In this document: piece by piece, positions 35,001 to 47,491 of the stretch | Layout of the letters: each line of letters opens with the position of its first letter | Position numbering within the stretch: position 1 is the stretch's first letter | NCBI GenBank assembly: GCA_021613535.1 | Contig: CP075493.1 | Span: forward strand, 62,001-126,000 | Length of the DNA: 64,000 nt | Direction: 5' to 3' | From: Adineta vaga | Lineage: Eukaryota; Rotifera | Translations under genes and position numbers: made by a program | Notes under the pieces: model-generated | What the model was told of the DNA's origin: nothing | The model's input: the letters and a program-made list of their open reading frames with translations, nothing else | Databases searched by the model: none

Positions 35001-38000
35001 TCAATCATGTTCGTGATACACGGAAACTGGGGTAACAACAAGCGTATCATCTTCTTCAATGACTATGCACATTTCCATGGAATTGAGATTATCAATCAAA
35101 TCAAATCGACTTGATGATTTATCCAATACGAAAAACAATGAATCAATAGGTTTCGATAAAATACTATAATACTTTGAAGAAAGGAAATAATCAGAAAAAT
35201 TATTCTTTATCGTATGCCGATTAAGAATTGCACATTGCTTTTGATTGTAGGACATGAATACTTTGATAACACCAAATGTGTTGTTGTACTTAACAAAGTA
35301 TGAAATAGATGATTGTCTTTTGTCATATGTTAATGAATGATAAACAACTTGCTTATTATTTTTGAATCGTCGATAAAATTTAAGGCAATTGTCTCTTTCT
35401 TTGCAATTACATATTGTTGAATGAATATTTGATATTGTCTTAACATAAATATTATTGTAAATGTTGCTTAAGATGAATTCATATCCACTAATATTTATCT
35501 CAATAAGATCCTCAGGTATGATCGGGCTGTCAAAAACACCTTCAGATGTTGAAGTTTGAGACGCTGATGCATAAAATTTTTTCTCATTATATAGAGCAAA
35601 ATCAATCTGAAATAAGGAAAGACATTTCCTGTAAATAATCTTTCTTAAATAATCACTTAGTATTGGATTCTTATATTGTCACAGTCATGTGATTTCAATG
35701 GTTGCCTTATACATAAATAATTCTGGTAAGATAAACGATTGGTTATAAACTTGTTTAATAAAAAAGAAACGAAATAATTGTTTCAGGAATGCTTTTTTTG
35801 CGTAATTATCGAGAAAATGTTTTACAGACTAAGAGCATCTCCTGTGGAGGCTTCCGTGACCGTAAACTACAGCATATATTAACATAAATAAAATCTCACT
35901 AATGTTGTTGTTAGAAAACTATGCTTTTCAAAGATTAAAGAATTTAGCAATCTGACAATATGAGTCTCACTGATCTAGGAAAAAACGACAAATATATGTA
36001 AGGGAAACTTACATTCAAATAGAAAATAAGTTGGTCACCCCAGTAAGTAGTCCCGTGCTTCAACTTTGACACAAAGCCCATAAAATCTTCTTGAGAAAAT
36101 GTGTTAATGTTAGACAAACTACCATGATTTCTATAAAGTTGCGAGAAATGATAATGGATGTGAAGTACAAAGTTTTGTAGACCAGAATGGAACTTGTCAT
36201 GATCACGATAGAACGCTACCAACAATGTATGTGCCACATTTGCTGTTTGTTGACCAAATATACGACGACCATGAAGTAGCTAAAACAAAGAAATATATTT
36301 GACTCAATTATTCAGGATTAGATGATAATACAGAACAGAATAACTTTTTTATCTTTCTATTCAATAGACATATATTATTAATTGATGAATTTCAAATGCA
36401 TATTTGCTATTTGTTATTCTATTAAAGTCATTAGAGATTAATGAATGGAATACGATATGTATACGTAAAAGGAATAAGATTATTTCCTATTTGTCTTAAT
36501 ATAAAAAATAATTCTGCAATAAGTCAAGAACATAATCACAAAAATCAACAATCCAATTGAATCTTGACTTTCTCCATGGCAAAGTATCTCAGCTATCAAT
36601 AAAGTTCAATTCGTTCGAAAGGACTATTCAGACAGCTTCTTAGTTCATTTGAACGCGGTTTGTGAACATGAACTGTGCTACTTCAAATAATCATCAGGTA
36701 GAAAAATGCATGGACATGTACTTTTTGATACTTCATACATATTTAATTAAAAGTCGCAAACGTATATGGTAATATCTTGCTAGGAACGGTCTTATATTTA
36801 ATTTCAAATAATATGTTAATATGCAATATTCAACTCATACACTTTTGCATAATCTTCAATCAGTTTAATTTTACTTAAGCGAATACCTGCTACAAAAATT
36901 CCAATATGTGCCACAGTATCAAGAGGAAGCAATTTGTAAATCATCGGTAAAATGCAGAAAAAGAAGATATTTCGCATCTCCGTGACTCTAAAATGGAAGT
37001 AAAAGGTAAATACATAATTCTGATATATTCCTACTTTAAATATGGTTGATCAAGTACTTTTATTTTCCGATTGAATATATGTGGAAAACGTTGACTATAA
37101 ATTTTTTCATCGAGTTGAGTACGCTGTTTAGGTTTCATATGATTTCTATATAGAGCAAGACATAGTGCTTTTGCATGACCCAAAAGGGGTACATGCAGAT
37201 AATCAACTATTACAGATGTAGGCAAAGGAATATCAACAACATTTTCCAAAATCGACATCCGATGACGTCCATTGATGGTGTCTTGAAAATATCGTGCCTT
37301 CCTCGAATCCATTGCAAAATCATATTCACTTCTCATTGAAATATTTTCATCGCAAAGATATTGTCTCTTACTATTTTTGTGCACACCTATAATTTTACAA
37401 AACCAGCAGCAGTTGTAACCAACATGTGAGTTGTGATTTAATATCAAGTTCAAGGCCGGTGTGTCACCAATAACTCCATACACTTTTATCATTATTCGTT
37501 CACCTACCCTTGATGGGAATCCTACAAAGAAACATAATGTGAGAATAGTTTTGTCTTTATTGAATGAAAGATTTTAATGAGAATTTTAAGAAACTGCACA
37601 GTATTAATGTAGCATTTGTGAATAGATCATACTAAGACGAATAACTTCTAACAGATTGATTATTCACTTTATTATGAATACAGAGTATTGTATTTAATTT
37701 GTCATTCTGGAATTGTTTCTTTGCTAACTGATCATATATTACGGGCTAATTCTATAGTATTTGACTGATGTATATGTTTGACAATGAGAAAATCGCGTTC
37801 TATTGGCGAACAGCGATTTACAAGCTAAAGAAACAATGCCGCATCACCTGAAAAGTTGACTTTAAAAGGATATGAAACGATATCTGGACAATCTGTTTCG
37901 CTAATCATCAATTAGGTTTGATGACATCTACACAATAATAGTTGAGTAGAATCTGATAATGAATAAATTCATAACCGTTGAAAGAAATCAGATTGCCTAT

Positions 38001-39624
38001 AGCATGAATGATACGATAACGCGTGTGTTATCATGAAATATAACAGATATATGCATTCTAATGGCGACTCAATCTCCTTCGAAAACTTTTAAATTTGTCA
38101 ATTTTATTATTTACATAAACACACCATTACTTTCGATATTTTCTTAAAGTTTATGATTACCCTTCTTCGAAGTATGTCTTCTCTCTATGTATAATACTCA
38201 CTAAATTCGATGAGTTTATATGAAATAATTTACTTCACATTAATTGTCTCCATATATTTAAAGATCTTTTAGGAAGAATCTTTTTTAATGTGGTTAATAT
38301 ATAACCTATTTAAGTAAGTATAAACACTTGCCGTTTATTTTCAAGTTTTTTAGTTGAGAAAAACAACGATGAAGCCGTAAATTAATATCTGGTTGACTTT
38401 TGGCAATCCATAATGAAAGAATAACATTGTTTTGTCGCTGTATGCGAACAACAGGAGGCAGTTCAACAATTGAGCAACTTAAAATCCATAGTTTTTATGT
38501 CAAAGATTTGCCTAGTGGGATTCCATCTAGATGAAGAATAATACTTATAAAAGTGTGATGAGTAGAATCATAAAGAAATTTGTAATTTTGGTTATATATA
38601 ATATCATTTGATTCATCATCAAATGGTTGATTCGTGAATTGTTCACGATATGAATTGATAACAGAAGATAATCGATCATAAACTTGAGTAAAAAGAGCTT
38701 CTTGTAATGAGTCAAAAATTGTAGCTAAATGTTTCGGCTTATTATCTGGACAATTCCAACATTTTTTCGAGGACATCAACAAATCTTTTCCACATGAAAT
38801 ACATACAATTCGTTTCACAAATAGATTTTCGACTAGAAAAACAATAAATGGTATTTAGTTTTTAAAGGAATCGTTAAAAAACATTCTTGAGAAGAACTCT
38901 TTCGTGAACACTTTCACGAGTTTAAAAATGTGTCTTTCATACAAAAATGATGTTTATTCCAACTAATTGACAACTTATTAAAACTCGAAAGAAAAAATGC
39001 AAAATCGATCAAACTACCTGATAATAAAATGAGTAATCCAGAGTAACTTTTTGGAAATGTATTTGGTTGTGGAAGACTTGAGTAAATCAAACCAATAAGA
39101 TAATTGGCATGACGTTTTGAAATATTCGCTTTACGAATAAAAGTAACGAGTGTTTTGGTGAAAGAATAACAGCTTCCAGTTGTATATGGATGAAGAGTTA
39201 AATCAGATATCTGTTGACGAAAAAATATATTATCAAAATTTGAACTTTCATAAGTAGAATATATTGATTCAGTTTCACGATTTTCTCTTTGTTCGTCGAT
39301 ATTAACTAATGATGATGCAGATGTAATATTAGTTTTTGTTGAAGCCTGTTCGTCAAGCAATGTGAGATTTTGTGAAGAGATTTTATTTGGCATTGATTCT
39401 TCAGTAGAAAACGTGTCACATAATGATGTACTTGAAGAGCATTTCAAACGCGCCATACGTCGATAAAAATTATTTTGTTTCAAACGATTTGCTTTTTTTC
39501 TACTCGCATATTGTAGAGCAATTTCGATTTCATGCAGAATATTTTGTTCTATGAAGAGGATAATTTGATTGGTTTTACCTAAAACTATAGAAATTTTGAG
39601 AATTTGTATTGATAAGGTATTCAT
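35001..39624 (-). pseudogene. Tnp2/CACTA-like transposase gene with one in-frame stop
   Basis: Multi-exon gene of the tnp2 transposase family. Exon 1 (39624 to about 39016) carries a polar N-terminus and YLIGLIYSSLPQPNTFPKSY. The next exon (about 38831-38334) has a Cys pair module (CISCGKDL, CWNCPDN) and GIPLGKSL, then TAA at 38497-38495, then open sequence (LWILSCSIVELPPVVR) to a GC-AG intron of about 800 bp. Further exons: 37523-37033 (VYGVIGDTPALNLILNH, YNCCWFCKI, IVDYLHVPLLGHAKAL), about 36990-36850 (MRNIFFFCILPMIYKLLP), 36281 to about 36012 (FVLHIHYHFSQLYRNHGSLS) and 35607-35001. A 540-bp gap between two of these exons has no clean splice solution. The stop and odd introns suggest recent inactivation. 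The start is uncertain (an inner Met precedes ARLKCSSS). Confidence 0.7.
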
Positions 39625-41015
39625 ATTATGTCGCGAGGAAATCTCATATTTAATGAAATGTGAAGGTAGTATCTTATTCTCTTTTTCAGTTAGTGACTAG
39701 ATGATAAGATGACTCTTTAGTTACTTGATTTTTAATTGGAGAATATAATATATTGATTAGAAATCATTTTTGCCAGATGGCAGAGCGTTTCGATATGATA
39801 ACTTTTAATATATTATCATGCATGATTATTTGTTATTATACTAATTTTTTTTCAAAAAAATGAACTTAATCGCAAATCAGAAGCTGTGTTTTTCTCCATT
39901 ATAGTTTGATTAAAGACGCTAGTATATTTAAGTGTAATGCATATCTGTTCTTCCAAATACTTGATTAAGAATTCAAGACGATAGAAATAAAAATATTATG
40001 TCACAAATAAAATAACGTCAATTCTTTTTTAAATTACTAGTGTATATTATGAACTTGGATATTATTTAAATGGGCGCTTTAATCCACGCATTCATCGTAT
40101 ATTCAGATAGCGTTTACTACTCATTTAACGTATTTTCGAATTAAAAGCAATTTAGAATCCTACCAGAATCGGACACTTTTCATACAATACAGAATTTTGT
40201 GGATAAGAGCTTGATTAATATATATATATTATAATATTATAATTCAAGCGGGGGTCACATCATTTTCATTGAAAACCATTGAATGATCAATAGAGAGAAT
40301 CGTTTTCAACATGAATATTTGTAAGCGAATGTTCAAATCTTTCGAGTGATCACATACAATACACGTATTCGTCATCGAAATTCGTGACTGATCTCAATAT
40401 ACCATTCAGTCACTGGATGTGGCAATATTCTAAAATATTCCTTTACTTGGAATGCAGGTTAATGAAGAAAAATCTGAATCAATGATTACAGATGTAAAAA
40501 TTCTCAGAAATCTCTATTTATAAATCCGTAACCGTAGAGGAACCGGCGGGATACGGTCCGTATCCTGTCGTCCGGAAAAGATCAACCGATCCTTCTCCAG
40601 GAACCGGTCCGGATCCGGTGATCGTATCCAAAAACTCAATCCGCGCCAGGGATTCGCCTGGAACTGTACCGGAAACGGATACCGGGATAAGAAAACTCAA
40701 TCCACATCCGGGAATCGAACGGAACTGTACGGGAAACGGATGCCCGGATACGAAGTTGGAATCCTGCTGCGGGAAATCACCAGAAATTCCTGGATCCCGC
40801 CGGTTCCGACCGTACCAAATTGACATGGGAATATAACGTAATTCTCCTTATTGTTATTCAAAGTAAAATTGTTATCTTAATCTAGCAAATATATATATCA
40901 AATAAAAGTCTACATTATGCGACGATATGAATATATCATTCTATTGTAGATTTATAATATTTCATATTTAATCAATAATTACACTGTCATTATTCAAACT
41001 ATCGTACAACTCAAT
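39625..41015. promoter_or_regulatory. Divergent intergenic region between minus and plus gene sets
   Basis: About 1.4 kb separates the transposase gene (minus) from the first plus-strand gene at 41016, so promoters for both directions should lie here. I see no defined TATA or initiator element that I would call. GC-rich island B (40525-40830) is inserted in it, nearer the plus-strand side. Confidence 0.35.
40525..40830. repeat. GC-rich GGAACC island B
   Basis: Same composition as islands A and C (GGAACCGG, TCCGGATCC, CGGAAC). Its ends are inverted: GGAACCGGCGGGATACGG at about 40540 and GGATCCCGCCGGTTCC at about 40793. Open frames on both strands (40518-40826, 40618-40836) reflect GC content. 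Confidence 0.65.
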
Positions 41016-42395
41016 ATGGAGACTTCACCAAATCAAACATTAAGTAAGATTTTAATCTATATTAAGAGTAGATTTTGAACGACAGATCAATACTAGTTAA
41101 AGTTCTCTGTCCATTTAATCATAACATGGATGTCTTTTCATATTCATCGTTTAATCCATTTTTAGACGCTCCAATCAGTAACTTTGATTATTTGTCGAGG
41201 CAAATAAAACATGAATTGTCTACTCATCCCTCGTCCTCATCATCCTTACCTACTTCTGAAATGCTACATATCCATGATTGTACAACTGTAACAATCAAAG
41301 AGAAACCATGTGAACCTCTTAGTTCTGTCGAAAGCACAAATCATCTGGATCCATTGTTTCTTAAATCTGGATTTGATGGTAAATTGTTTGTTCATCGATG
41401 ATATCATCTCACCGTTCTTTCATTTATTTAGATGCAATGAACATAGCATTACAACATAAATTCAATTTAACTATTCCATCACAAGATGAAGATCCATGCA
41501 AGAAGTTTCGACTTGAAAGGAAATGTTTTGCTATCACTTGTAGATCAAATTTCACCAGTGAGATATAGTTGACACATAATTATCAAATTAAAACTACTAA
41601 AATATTATCTTTTAAATAGAAGAAGATATCTCCCATCATATTCAAAATGAATTCAATGAAAACTTACAATATATTTGTATTGCACGTTCAGATAAACCAC
41701 AATTTTATGGGTTGCCTTCTATATATTACATTCAAATAAATCTTCATAAAAAGATCAACAAGAAGAGATTGTTTTTAAAAGAAATATCAGGTTAGAATAA
41801 TTTCATTTGATTTATATGAATGTTGAAGATATTTTTGAATAGCATTCTGTTAATAAACTGTTTTTAGGAATGAATTGTAATTATCAAGTAACACGTGATG
41901 ATCGAGCTTGGAATGCATTCCTGAAAAAAGGTTTCTCTTTTGATTAAAGTTTTTCTTCATTAAATAAAAGCTTATATATATATATATATATATGTTTATT
42001 CTAGTTGGCGCATATATTGAATATGGACAATTTCGATCAGTAAGATCACGTCTCGGTATAGAATCGACTCGGGCAGGTAGAAATAAATGTAAAAAATTGA
42101 GAAAAGGAACTTTGGTACAAAATCAAAAAATTGAAATGAAAACAATGCAATTAATTGTAAAACAACTCGTCGAGATCATCACCACGAATGTAAGAACATC
42201 TATTGATAATGCAATTCAACTTGCGACTCGATTCATACCACATGAATGTGAACATGAAAAACAAATGTAAGTATCAATAATTTTATTCTTTTAGATGTTT
42301 CAAGAAATTAACTCATGCTTTTGTCTATCATTAATAGGCTTCTAGAAAAACTGAACTCTGCTTACAAATTCTTACAAATCGATCCCATGCAATAA
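41016..42395 (+). CDS. Unknown protein, 329 aa, first gene of the plus-strand cluster
   Basis: Seven exons fit exactly: 41016-41043, 41097-41378, 41432-41557, 41620-41790, 41868-41930, 42005-42266 and 42338-42395 (TAA). Introns are 53-77 bp, GT-AG, and phases agree. The fifth intron carries a (TA)n run. The start is chosen as the first ATG (METSPNQT). The protein begins polar (DCTTVTIKEKPCEPL), has a Cys/Lys-rich middle (KKFRLERKCFAITCRSNF), a possible beta domain (QYICIARSDKPQFYGLPSIY), and ends in a basic helix (GRNKCKKLRKGTL) and a long amphipathic helix (MKTMQLIVKQLVEIITTNVR). I do not recognise a family. The exon phases and lack of breaks argue that it is a real gene. Being co-oriented with the RT gene 1 kb downstream, it may serve the same element. 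Confidence 0.7.
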
Positions 42396-42648
42396 CTATT
42401 TGATTTTCAATGAAACGGCCAGCAACGTGCATTTCGGGAACCATTTATCTGATATGCTTAAATGTACTCTGTTTGTCTCTTTCAAAATAATTCTGATTTT
42501 CTGAACATAATCTTGTATAGTCAATTGTTCTATAATAGAATTTGAAAAAAATGTAGATCTTGTATATATATATATATATCAACACTTTAATGAACATAAA
42601 TAATATGATTCTATTAAAATATTCTAGATTAAATTACAACACACACTA

Positions 42649-43102
42649 ATGGCATCTGATTTGTGGCGCTTAGTTCAGATTATGATAGATTCAGCCATCG
42701 AAGAATTTGTATTAACACCTGATGATAAAAGATCATCAACAACTGAAGATTCCAACGAACAAACAAGCAAATATGATCAACCATCAAATACTGATCGGCA
42801 ATTTTGTTTCATCATCTTCAACAATCCAAAATGGTCTCATATACTTCGACGACACAGAGAAAAGGTGCATGAAAACGAAATAAAGGCACTCAACTCCATG
42901 ATGTATATATTTTTTCTAGATTGCACAACAACGAGCACAAACTGTTACATCTGATCCATCAACTGCAAAGAGAAATGAAGAAAAAAAGGAGCTGTCTTTG
43001 GATGATCGTTTTACTGCGCAATTACGACAACTATTCGATGATTATATGCAGCATACAAAACGACGATATCCTATTAAATATTTTATTGATTTTACTGAAT
43101 GA
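42649..43102 (+). CDS. Small unknown helical protein, 132 aa
   Basis: Two exons, 42649-42864 and 42920-43102 (TGA), with a 55-bp GT-AG intron. It starts MASDLWRLVQIMIDSAIEEF (amphipathic helix), then an acidic, Ser-rich linker, then KWSHILRRHREK/IAQQRAQT across the intron, and ends with a charged helix (LDDRFTAQLRQLFDDYMQHT) and RYPIKYFIDFTE. No known domain. It sits 250 bp after the previous gene and 330 bp before the RT gene. A (TA)n tract lies just upstream (about 42565-42580). Confidence 0.6.
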
Positions 43103-43433
43103 AAGAAGTGAATTTTGTTCTAAATTGTCTTGAAAAGAGATATTGATATACATATATATCAAAATAAAAACTAATTGAAAACTCTATGTCGAAATCCATA
43201 TTCGGACATCATACATGTATAACTAAAGAAACATCTTTAAAATATTTCTGTTTCGTTTTGGATTAAAATAAAAATAAAATAAACAATACTGATTGAAGCA
43301 CCATTCATTCATCGTAATTTAATTTTAACAATGAGCGAATATTCATTCTATAAGATATATGTATATAGCACTATTGTACTGATTTAATAAGCTACTAACT
43401 TATTGTATTCGTTTTCTTTTTCAGTGGCGTGAT

Positions 43434-46400
43434 ATGCAATGGTGTGATAACATTTTTGATGTCATCGATGACAATGAAGATATATTGGAATATACACCAG
43501 AAGAATTAAATCGATACTATATGTCGGGTCAACTTCGGTCAAACTTTGAAGAAGATAATGACAATAACAATGAAGAAATCACGTCAGATATCGATACGGT
43601 ACTGTTCGCTGATCACACCGATGATAATCAAGTAAACAAAGTTTCAGTTATAAATTGTAGATAACTTATGGGTTTCTTAATGTTTAGTCAGCCACAATAA
43701 CAAATGCAGACAAGAAAATAGAAAACAAGGCGACACACAAGGAAGAAGACATTCTATCAGAAAAACTAAGTCAATTATCCACAGATAATAATTACGAGCA
43801 ACCTATTGCCAAATCTAATCGAAAAAGACGACGAAGTACATATAGAAGTCTGAATTTAGTTTCAAAAAAGATTAAATTTACTCAAAATAATGATACAAAG
43901 GATAAGAGTACAAATGATAATGTTAAAGAAGAGAAATCTGATGATGTACCAGCATATTTATCACTAACAAATATATCGTTTCTTCATGTCATTCAACAGA
44001 TTCAAAATACAGAAAATTCAATTGATATGAAAGATTTGCAAATAATAGCATTGTTAATGCATCGTATAACTGCTAATCGTATACAAAAACAGATTAACAG
44101 TGTCTATCTACGATCCGGTACTGGTAAATTAGATGATTCTAGTTTCGATTTAATCGAAATCGATCGACGAGTTTGGCCTAAAGAAGTTAAATCAGATATG
44201 CTAGCGAAAATTGCACAATCGAACATTACTACGGCAACAAAAATCAATTCAGATAGTGAACAACTCGATTTTGAAAATCTTGTCAATGAACGTCTACAAC
44301 AAATCAATGAAAAAATTGAACAATATACTCAACAACTCATTGACAAAAAGAATCATTTAATCGGATTTACATCATCAATAGAAAAGACAATCATTCAGTA
44401 TGTTCAACGCTATGGCATTATTCCACTTCAAATGAAAAGAGATCTAAAAATAGCTTTACTCAAACATGATTACAATACCATCATACTTCGAAGAAAATAT
44501 GAACAAGAAAATCCAAACGAATATCATGTAAGTCAAGTAGAGCTAGTCGAAGAATTTCATAGAACTAATATCAATATTCTTTTATCATTCAGACTGAAAT
44601 AGCCGAACAGCTATGTACTACAAAATATGAGTTGGAGAAATCGAAACGTGAATTAATTGAATTAAAACAAAGAGTTTTCTATCATAAACTCCCTGCTTTT
44701 GTCAAAGATATCGAACTATCACCACCATCGTCTACTATGTCTGCAACCACAACAGCATCCAACACTGTTCATAGTCAGTTATTCAACAAAAGAAACTTGA
44801 TCTTCTTGCTGCACATATAGCCAAAGCAGAAATCAAATACTATCAAGCAGACAGTAACTTCAATTCTGAATATACGAAAATGCTGAATAATCATCGAAAT
44901 CTTGTACGAAACAAAGGAATGACTTCAGCATTAAGCGATTTATTGGAAAAGCGACTCACCAATATCACTGATCGATTACGAGATATACATTACTATCGAA
45001 TCAATTTCTTTCTTCGAAGTTCTTATAGTGATTTGGAAAACATATACAAACAAATTGAGCCTCAAGAAAATACGAATATTAACGTGTTCTTTTCAAATGT
45101 AATTAGTTATACATTACACGGATTGAATCAAAAACAAATACAGTTACTTAGTCGAGGACCGACTTATGTTCCACCTTGTCAATCACGACTCAAATTTTCG
45201 TCGAAATCAACAGAGACAACCATAACAGATATTGTGAAAAAGCAATATGCACCATTGAAACATCAAATGGCTAGTCTCTTTTCAAAGCATCGTGTTAATA
45301 TTGCTTTATCATGGGATGTTCATTCAATTATTTGTCAAAAGTTTACTAATCTTTTTGCTATTTCAATTCCTCATAACATTCAACAACGTGCTACTGAAGA
45401 AATGAAATTAATTCAATCGATACGATCTTCTCTAAAAACAAACAATATGATAATACGACGAACAGCTGACAATCGAAATAGATTCTATGTAGGGAACAAG
45501 ATTGATTTCGAAGCAAAAGCAAACGAATTCATGTCGAAATCTAGTGATAAATATGAATTCACAGTGACCATTGGTAATGATCAAGGTAATAATGACGATC
45601 AAGAAAAACAGCCACAAAATCCACAATATTTTTTGAAGGGAAGAATTGAAGCAATCAATTTTGCATTAGAAACGTTGGGAAAACGCAAAGCATTAGATAA
45701 TGATACGATCAACAAGTTAATAATTGATCCAGAGAAAGTTAAATTACCTTATCTCTATTTCTTGCCAGATATTTCGAAAGTGAGTATCATCTCCAGTCAT
45801 CGTTTTTTTGCTTCTCACCTAACCTATCTCAAGATAATATTCATTTTTTTAATAGGAAAACGAATTGACACTTGTACCAACGATCGTAGCACATCAAAGT
45901 ATGACATCAAATATTGGTGAATACGTTGATAAACTGATTCGACCATTTGCTGAAGAAAAGATGAAACATTTGACATTTTTTAATGAAGCTGATTTCATGA
46001 AAAAATTAATGTATTATGCTTATGATCAACGTCGTTTAAAATCAACAAGTCTCTTTTGCACAATTCAAATTACCAATTTTTATTCATTGGATAAGCATGA
46101 TACAATGATTGATACAATTATAGCTTTCTTAAAAGATAAATCAGCAAATAACACAGTCAATAAAGTATCGATCAATACAATAAAAAATCTACTACAATTA
46201 TTTTTCTATCAAAATCTCTTTACATATGAAAATAAAATTTATATGATAAAAAATGGTAGTCCAAACACGCTATCATTAACTGAAACACTAGCTAATATAT
46301 ATTTATTTGAATGGCAAAAATCCATATTGAATCAATTCGAGTACGACCAAGAATTATTTGGACGGTTAGTACAATTCTTTTTTTTCTCTATCAATATAAT

Positions 46401-47135
46401 TCGCAATGATACTCGCTATCTTTTAGACATAAAGATCACATCTTTTTCACTTGGAATAAGTCTTATGACATGCTTTATTCTTATCTACAGTCCCTAAGAA
46501 AGCAACAACCTAGTGTTAATTTTAAAATATCGATTGGATCAAATGTACATTACTTCAATGCTCATATTGAAAATAGAAAAGGTGAACTATACAGTCGAGT
46601 GTATCATGATCCAATGATACCACGTTATACACTGCCTTATGTTGTTGGTCATTCAAAAGTACGACTTAGTGACTGGCTTCGATCAGCACTTCTTCGAGCT
46701 GTCTGTTATTGTTCATCTGTTGAAGATTTTCATCAAGAACGTCTCTATCTTGAACTCACTTACCTTGTCAATGGTTATTCATTTTTCTTTGTGGAAAGTC
46801 ACATACAAAATTTCTTCGATTATTTTCAAAGAGAATCAATACGATACTGTTTAGAACAATCAAATTATCATTCATTTCGTCGACAATGGTTTGATTTTTT
46901 TGAGTTGCAAAATCAACGTTCGGAAAAACTTCAACAATTGGATGATAAGAAGCAAGTGATTCGTTTCAACTATTTCTATGATTATGGCCCAAGATGTGAA
47001 TTTAATCAATATTTTCATGAATTATGGTCGGATTATTTTAAATCGAATCCAACATTATCCAATGAAAAGTTAAAAATCCTGCTGACAACCAAGCACACCC
47101 AGTCACTCAACGCATTATTATCTTTTCAAACATGA
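43434..47135 (+). pseudogene. Penelope/Athena-type RT-like protein lacking catalytic aspartates (~1,148 aa)
   Basis: Five exons: 43434-43631, 43688-44527, 44593-45779, 45856-46364 and 46427-47135, introns 56-76 bp. The N-terminal two-thirds is helical and charged, with a likely nuclear signal (KSNRKRRRS, about residues 107-115). The RT part begins near NMIIRRTADNRNRFYVG, then KLPYLYFLPDISK, as in Penelope-like elements. Motif A reads FCTIQITNFYSL (about 807-818), with Gln where the metal-binding Asp should be. Motif B is NGSPNTLSLTETLANIYLF. Motif C is GRHKDHIFFTW (about 911-921), with KDH in place of a DD pair. The thumb region (YTLPYVVGHSKVRLSDWLRS, RERLYLELTYLVNGYSFFF) is well kept. One base is missing near 44777 (TTATTC), shifting frame once; all else is open. 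It cannot polymerise by the standard two-metal mechanism, so a structural or regulatory role is likely. Penelope family from motifs; role inferred. Confidence 0.8.
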
Positions 47136-47491
47136 GATTTTGTATACTATAGATTGTATTTATCTTTGACGACCAATTCAAATGTTTTCTTGGAGGCTAT
47201 GCACTTTGTAACATGATTAGAATTGATATTAATAAAATATGAATAAAATAGATCATGTGGTATACGCTGATCTTTTTCGTTTGAATTTTCTTTCAATCAC
47301 TTGTTTTCTATCATTTCTCTAATACTTTATGTTCGATTTCTTGTTTCAGACACATTTCTAGCGAATCTGGTCTGCGATCTATTAAGCTTCGAAAGCCTAT
47401 CAGTCTGCATTTCAATTCAAACAAAACTAAACATCCAAACAATCGAGTACTTCATCATTGAAACCATTTCAAATCTGTCGATAAAAACACA

